Assembly: GCA_020355945.1 (NCBI GenBank)
Contig: CP070627.1
Coordinates: 6,902,208 to 6,912,326 of the forward strand
DNA from: Candidatus Aminicenantota bacterium
Lineage (GTDB): Bacteria > Acidobacteriota > Aminicenantia > UBA2199
DNA length: 10,119 nucleotides
Reading direction: 5' to 3'
Positions 5,626-10,119 of this stretch are shown here, in pieces. The position numbers and the translations under genes were made by a program. The notes below the pieces were generated by a model. The model made no database searches and was not told the DNA's origin. It was given only the letters and a program-made list of their open reading frames with translations. Position 1 is the stretch's first letter. Each line of letters starts with the position of its first letter.

Positions 5626-8600
5626 ATGCAACGATCAAAGTCGAAGGTTTTATCAAATTTATTACTTGTTTTATTGGCTGCATTGTCAATGCTGTTCATT
5701 ACAGGCTGCAGCCCGGCAGATGCCAGCTTTGACAATGGCAGCAGCGGAAACGGAAATATAAATGCAGGGGGACCGATGACCAATATAACACCACCGGATA
5801 CGTCAGATTACCAGGACCTGTGGAAAGAAGTGGAGGAATTCAATCGCCAGGGACTGCCAAAATCAGCTTTGAAAGTGGTGGAACAGATTTACGCCGCAGC
5901 CAAAAAAAATAAAGATGCCGGCGATTTCATCAAAGCCCTGATTCATAAAATGCGCTTCCTCCAGGAAGTAGAAGAAGAAACCCTGGTAAAAGTACAAAAA
6001 GAACTGAACGATGAATTAAAAGGAAGTGAATTCCCTATCACCCCGGTACTGCATTCCATGCTGGCGGAACAATACTGGAACTATTACCAGGCCAACCGCT
6101 GGCGCATATTAAAACGCACCACCACATCCGCGGATTTTAAACAAGAAGATATACGCACCTGGGACGCCAGGAAAATCGTGGAAACCGTGGTCCTCTATTA
6201 CGGCAAATCACTGGAAAATGCTGAAAAGTCTAAGAAAATAAATATCAACGTATTTGATGAGATACTCTATAAAGGCACCCACAGCCGACGATTCAGACCT
6301 ACTTTATATGACTTTTTGGCCCATCGGGCCATTGATTTCTACATGGACAGCGAAGCCGGTTTAACCCAACCCAGATACCAATTTACCCTGAACAACAAAG
6401 ACTATTTCTTAAATGCCCAGGCCTTTTCAAAATTGAAATTGAGCACCAGAGATACACTTTCATTTCATTTTTATGCTCTTAAATACCTGCAAGACTTGAT
6501 AAGATTTCACCTCCATGACAAGAACCCCGAAGCCCTGGTGGATGTGGACCTGAAACGTCTCCATTTTGTCTATCAAAACGCGGTTATCAGTAATAAAGAT
6601 ATCATCTATGAAGAAGTCCTGCGCCAGATGCTGGAGAAATATAAAAAAAATTCCGCGGCAGCAGAGATTTATTATGAACTGGCACTTCTTTATAACCGTT
6701 TGGGAGATAAATACAACCCCGCGATTTCCGACGATTACCAATGGCACAAAAAAAAGGCCCATGAATTATGCCAGGAAGCCATCAAAACCTATCCCGGGTC
6801 CATCGGCGCCATCAATTGCCAATCATTAATCCATCGGATTGAAGCCAAACAATTACAATTGACCCTGGAAAGAGTAACGGTAAAGAATGAACCCTCCAGG
6901 GGACTGGTTCATTACAGGAATATGGATAAGGTTTATTTAAGAATCGTCAAAACCGATCGAGATGAGATTTTAGAGAAGCAGCGGCTGCGTCACCAGGACA
7001 GGGTGGCTTATTTTATCAATAAAGAAGCGGTAAAAGAATGGGGAATCCAACTCCCTGACGATAAGGATTACCAGACCCATGCGGCAGAAATCAAAATCGA
7101 GGGACTGGAATGGGGAATGTATATGGTATTGGCCGCCAACACCCGCGATTTTGATTATAAAAATAACGTGGTGGCCCACACCTTGTTTGTGGTTTCCAAT
7201 ATTGCCTACATCAATCGAACCCGAAATGAAAAGGGACTGGAGTTTTACCTGGTGGACCGTGACTCAGGCCTGCCCCTGGGAAACGCCAGCGTCCAGGTAT
7301 GGGAGCGAATCTACAACAGGAATGCCAGAAGATATGTGGAGGAAAAAGGAAAGACCTTCGAAGCAGATAAAAACGGCTATTTTAACATCTCTTTTGGCTC
7401 TCTCAAAAATAATTATTTTTACCTGGAGTTTATCGATGGAAATGAAGAGGATCGCCTGTTTGTTGACCGCAATTTCAGTTTATACCGACCTTACGATCGC
7501 TATAGGAAGCAAATACGAACCATTTTCTTTACCGACAGAGCCATTTACAGGCCGGGGCAGACCGTTTATTTTAAAGGCATGATGTTAAATGTGGACCCCA
7601 GGGATGGTGAAAACACTCAAATCATGAAAAATTACCATACACGGGTAACGCTGTACGATGTCAATCATCAAAAGGTGAGTCACCTGGACCTGAGAACCAA
7701 TGAATTCGGGACCTTCAGCGGCACCTTCCAACTGCCTGTGGGTCGATTAAACGGGAACATGAGGATTGCAGACGCTTACGGAAGCGTTTATTTTTCCATG
7801 GAAGAGTACAAGCGTCCGAAATTTAAGGTGACCTTTAAACCGCTGGAAAAAACTTATCGCCTGGACGATAAGGTTACGGTAAACGGAGAAGCCAAAGCCT
7901 ATGCCGGCTATAACATTGATAATGCGGAGGTGAAATACCGCGTGGTCCGAAATGTATACTATCCGTATCCCTGGTTTTTTTATCGGTATGGAGGATACAT
8001 TCCCCGATCGCAGCCAATGGAAATCACCAGCGGTGTCACTGTCACCGATGCCAACGGCGCCTTTGTAGTGACCTTTGAGGCCATTCCCGACCTGACATTA
8101 TCCAGGGAAACCAAACCCGCGTTTTGTTTTACTGTATATGCTGATGTAACCGACATCAACGGTGAAACCCAGAGTTCGCTGAAACAGGTTTATATCGGCT
8201 ATACTGCTTTAAAACTAAGCATCAATCTACCCGAAGAACTGGATAAAAATCAAAAGGAATACAAGGTGTCCATTAATTCCACGAACCTTTCCGGTGATTT
8301 TACCAAAGCCGAAGGCGATATCACCATTTATAAACTCAAAGAATCGGGCCGAATTTTGAGGGAACGGCTCTGGCAGATGCCGGATAAATTTACGATTGAT
8401 AAAAAAACCTATAATAACCTTTTTCCTTATGATGTCTACCGGGATGAAAACAATATTTCTTTGTGGGAAAAGGAGAAAAAGGTCTTTTATACCAAATTTG
8501 ATACCAATGAACTTAAAGAGTTTAAATTATCGGGATTGCTGCGCTGGAAAACCGGTAAATATGCAGCAGAGATGCAGTCCAAAGACCGGTACGGCAATGA

Positions 8601-10119
8601 AATCAAAGAGATTAAATATTTTACCCTTTTTTCTGACAAAGGAAAACAGGTGCCCTATAAATTGTTGGATTGGTTTACGGTACCCAAAAGCACGGTAGAG
8701 CCGGGAGAAACCGCGGTTATCCTGATCGGTTCGTCTGATAAGAATGTCCGGGTGATCTACGAAATAGAGCACCGGGGTAAGATTATAGACACTCAATATT
8801 TAACCCTGGATAACGAACAGAAACGGGTTACCATTCCCATTCATGAAGAGCATCGGGGTAACCTGGGGGTTCATTTTACTTTTGTGAAGCACAATCGATT
8901 GATGGCACACACTCATAATATCCAGGTACCCTGGTCCAATAAAAACCTGGACATTTCGTTTGCCACCTTCAGGAATAAATTGAACCCCGGTGAAAAAGAG
9001 CAGTGGCGGATCAACATCCGGGGGCCCAAAGGTGACCAGGTGGCGGCGGAAATGGTGGCATCACTTTATGACGCTTCTTTGGATGCGTTTCGCGTTAACA
9101 GTTGGGATTTTAGTGTATTTCCTTATCACTATTTAAGGTACGGTTGGAGTACCAATCCTTATTTCCGCACGATTACCACCAGCCATATCGGGAAACTCCA
9201 GGAGTATTCTTCCACTGTGAGTAAGAGTTACGATCGACTGAACTGGTTTGGTTTTTACTGGTGGGAAGGTGGGCGCAGGAGTTACAAACTCAAACGTATG
9301 GCGGAACCAGCCGCTGCAGCACCGCCAACGGAAGCAACAAGAGAAAGAAGGAAAGCCCCGGGAAAGAAGGAAATTGCCGAGGATGAGGCCCTATTGAGTG
9401 AAGAAGTGACTGAGGGTGAAGCCCCTACTCACGGCAAGAAAAAGAACGGAGAAGGGGAACCACCGGAGAAAAAGGCAGCAGAAAAAGAAGAACCGCCAAT
9501 GCAAATACGGAAAAATTTTAATGAAACCGCCTTTTTCTATCCTCACTTACGAACCACGCCCGAAGGGGATATTGTCATTGCTTTCACCATTCCCGAGGCA
9601 CTGACACAATGGAAGATGATGGGATTTGCCCATACCAGAGAACTGGAATACGGTTTTGTATATAATGAACTGGTGACCCAGAAAGAATTAATGGTGGTAC
9701 CCAATACCCCGCGGTTTTTCAGGGAGGGTGATACCCTGGTGTATACCTCTAAGATTACCAATCTATCTGACAGCGAATTATCAGGAACCGCTCAATTGCA
9801 GTTATTTGACGCGGTCACCATGCAGCCCGTGGATACCATGTTTAAAAATAAGGGCCTTGATAAATCCTTTACTGCCAAAAAAGGTCAAAGTGCGTTGGTG
9901 AGTTGGCGACTGGAAATTCCCGAAGACCTGGATGCTGTCACCTATCGATTGACAGCCAAAGCCGGGCGGTTTTCCGATGGGGAAGAGCAGGCGGTTCCTA
10001 TTTTGAAAAACCGGATGTTGGTAACCGAAAGTCTGCCCCTGCCAGTGCGGGCAAAGCAGACCAAAACCTTTACCTTCGAGAAATTAACCAATGCCGCTGC
10101 CTCCAAAACCTTAAAGCAT
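5626..10119 (+). CDS. Giant alpha-2-macroglobulin-family lipoprotein, 3' end beyond window
   Basis: An uninterrupted 1498-codon frame that is still open at the window edge. Bacterial A2Ms are envelope proteins thought to trap proteases. Residues 1-28 form a lipoprotein signal: basic MQRSKSK, a hydrophobic stretch and lipobox ITGC with C28 as the lipidated residue. A Gly/Asn/Ser-rich spacer follows to about 55. A helical, repeat-like region (about 57-400, starting DLWKEVEEFNRQGLPKSALK) resembles the N terminus of Bacteroidota-type A2Ms. Beta macroglobulin domains come next: MG1-like from about 406, a carboxypeptidase-regulatory-like segment (about 538-600), and the MG2 signature FTDRAIYRPGQTVYFKG (635-651). 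A charged Pro/Glu/Lys-rich linker (about 1226-1292) precedes the A2M core segment (about 1299-1345, FTIPEALTQWKMMGFAHT). Cysteines seen are only C28, C382, C398 and C834, so no CxEQ thioester motif occurs in the visible part; it would lie downstream if present. AAGGAG 7 nt upstream supports the start. No pbpC-type partner is in view. Confidence 0.88.
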   Translation, partial: MQRSKSKVLSNLLLVLLAALSMLFITGCSPADASFDNGSSGNGNINAGGPMTNITPPDTSDYQDLWKEVEEFNRQGLPKSALKVVEQIYAAAKKNKDAGDFIKALIHKMRFLQEVEEETLVKVQKELNDELKGSEFPITPVLHSMLAEQYWNYYQANRWRILKRTTTSADFKQEDIRTWDARKIVETVVLYYGKSLENAEKSKKININVFDEILYKGTHSRRFRPTLYDFLAHRAIDFYMDSEAGLTQPRYQFTLNNKDYFLNAQAFSKLKLSTRDTLSFHFYALKYLQDLIRFHLHDKNPEALVDVDLKRLHFVYQNAVISNKDIIYEEVLRQMLEKYKKNSAAAEIYYELALLYNRLGDKYNPAISDDYQWHKKKAHELCQEAIKTYPGSIGAINCQSLIHRIEAKQLQLTLERVTVKNEPSRGLVHYRNMDKVYLRIVKTDRDEILEKQRLRHQDRVAYFINKEAVKEWGIQLPDDKDYQTHAAEIKIEGLEWGMYMVLAANTRDFDYKNNVVAHTLFVVSNIAYINRTRNEKGLEFYLVDRDSGLPLGNASVQVWERIYNRNARRYVEEKGKTFEADKNGYFNISFGSLKNNYFYLEFIDGNEEDRLFVDRNFSLYRPYDRYRKQIRTIFFTDRAIYRPGQTVYFKGMMLNVDPRDGENTQIMKNYHTRVTLYDVNHQKVSHLDLRTNEFGTFSGTFQLPVGRLNGNMRIADAYGSVYFSMEEYKRPKFKVTFKPLEKTYRLDDKVTVNGEAKAYAGYNIDNAEVKYRVVRNVYYPYPWFFYRYGGYIPRSQPMEITSGVTVTDANGAFVVTFEAIPDLTLSRETKPAFCFTVYADVTDINGETQSSLKQVYIGYTALKLSINLPEELDKNQKEYKVSINSTNLSGDFTKAEGDITIYKLKESGRILRERLWQMPDKFTIDKKTYNNLFPYDVYRDENNISLWEKEKKVFYTKFDTNELKEFKLSGLLRWKTGKYAAEMQSKDRYGNEIKEIKYFTLFSDKGKQVPYKLLDWFTVPKSTVEPGETAVILIGSSDKNVRVIYEIEHRGKIIDTQYLTLDNEQKRVTIPIHEEHRGNLGVHFTFVKHNRLMAHTHNIQVPWSNKNLDISFATFRNKLNPGEKEQWRINIRGPKGDQVAAEMVASLYDASLDAFRVNSWDFSVFPYHYLRYGWSTNPYFRTITTSHIGKLQEYSSTVSKSYDRLNWFGFYWWEGGRRSYKLKRMAEPAAAAPPTEATRERRKAPGKKEIAEDEALLSEEVTEGEAPTHGKKKNGEGEPPEKKAAEKEEPPMQIRKNFNETAFFYPHLRTTPEGDIVIAFTIPEALTQWKMMGFAHTRELEYGFVYNELVTQKELMVVPNTPRFFREGDTLVYTSKITNLSDSELSGTAQLQLFDAVTMQPVDTMFKNKGLDKSFTAKKGQSALVSWRLEIPEDLDAVTYRLTAKAGRFSDGEEQAVPILKNRMLVTESLPLPVRAKQTKTFTFEKLTNAAASKTLKH
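9301..9501 (+). other. Low-complexity charged linker within the A2M protein
   Basis: Codons 1226-1292 encode a run dominated by Ala, Pro, Glu, Lys and Gly (for example AEPAAAAPPTEATRERRKAP at its start and EKKAAEKEEPP near its end), with no predicted fold. It separates the MG domains from the A2M core and sits where animal A2Ms carry a protease-exposed bait region, although bait regions are normally inserted in MG6. It could act as a flexible linker or as a bait; the sequence alone does not decide. Confidence 0.6.

Noticed and set aside
5528..5761. Plus-strand 77-codon frame upstream of and overlapping the A2M start
   Set aside because: An AGGA lies upstream, but the frame runs 136 nt into the A2M coding sequence in another frame and the peptide looks non-protein-like. 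At most the first codons could act as an upstream ORF.
6460..9761. Several 60-170-codon frames on both strands inside the A2M gene
   Set aside because: They are all shadows of the single long A2M frame, which is continuous and shows domain-level coherence from 5626 to the window end.
1..10119. CRISPR arrays, tRNA or rRNA genes, insertion sequences and integrase sites
   Set aside because: No regularly spaced repeats, cloverleaf-like segments, transposase motifs or terminal inverted repeats were seen on either strand.

Overview
The window suggests a Gram-negative (diderm), probably anaerobic bacterium of moderate GC. The evidence is a lipoprotein-type alpha-2-macroglobulin (A2M), an ADP-forming acyl-CoA synthetase typical of fermentative metabolism, an oxygen-sensitive B12-binding radical SAM enzyme and a bacterial TrmL. 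The A2M looks like the type I know from Bacteroidota and some uncultured lineages. However, the promoters read as classical sigma70 (TTGACx-N17-TAATAT type) and three genes have good Shine-Dalgarno sites, which argues against a typical Bacteroidota. An uncultured group such as Candidatus Aminicenantes (Acidobacteriota-like) would fit, but this is a low-confidence guess from memory.

Layout. 1-137 is intergenic, with a perfect hairpin, a tandem TTCGCG decamer repeat, a 14-bp palindrome and a promoter. 138-1562 (+) is a B12-binding radical SAM protein. It converges, across a 39-bp gap, on trmL (1602-2096, -). 2097-2327 holds the trmL promoter, a degenerate copy of the decamer repeat and a strong minus-strand terminator whose hairpin contains a 12-bp tandem duplication. 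2328-2974 (-) is a two-gene antitoxin/PIN-toxin module with its own promoter. 3147-5285 (-) is a fused ADP-forming acyl-CoA synthetase. 5286-5625 is a divergent regulatory region with a promoter in each direction and a possible 25-codon leader ORF joined to the synthetase by a TAATG overlap. From 5626 (+) to the window end runs one uninterrupted 1498-codon reading frame: the first part of a giant A2M-family lipoprotein, cut off before the region where a thioester site would lie.

The genes do not form one pathway. They read as ordinary chromosomal neighbours, each transcribed on its own: an orphan radical SAM enzyme, a tRNA-wobble methyltransferase, a toxin-antitoxin cassette, an energy-conserving synthetase and an envelope protein. 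The least expected structure is regulatory. The radical SAM gene and trmL each have a sigma70-like promoter whose -10 box ends 6-7 nt before the ATG and no convincing Shine-Dalgarno site, so both may be leaderless, whereas the antitoxin, the synthetase and the A2M gene have clear ribosome binding sites.
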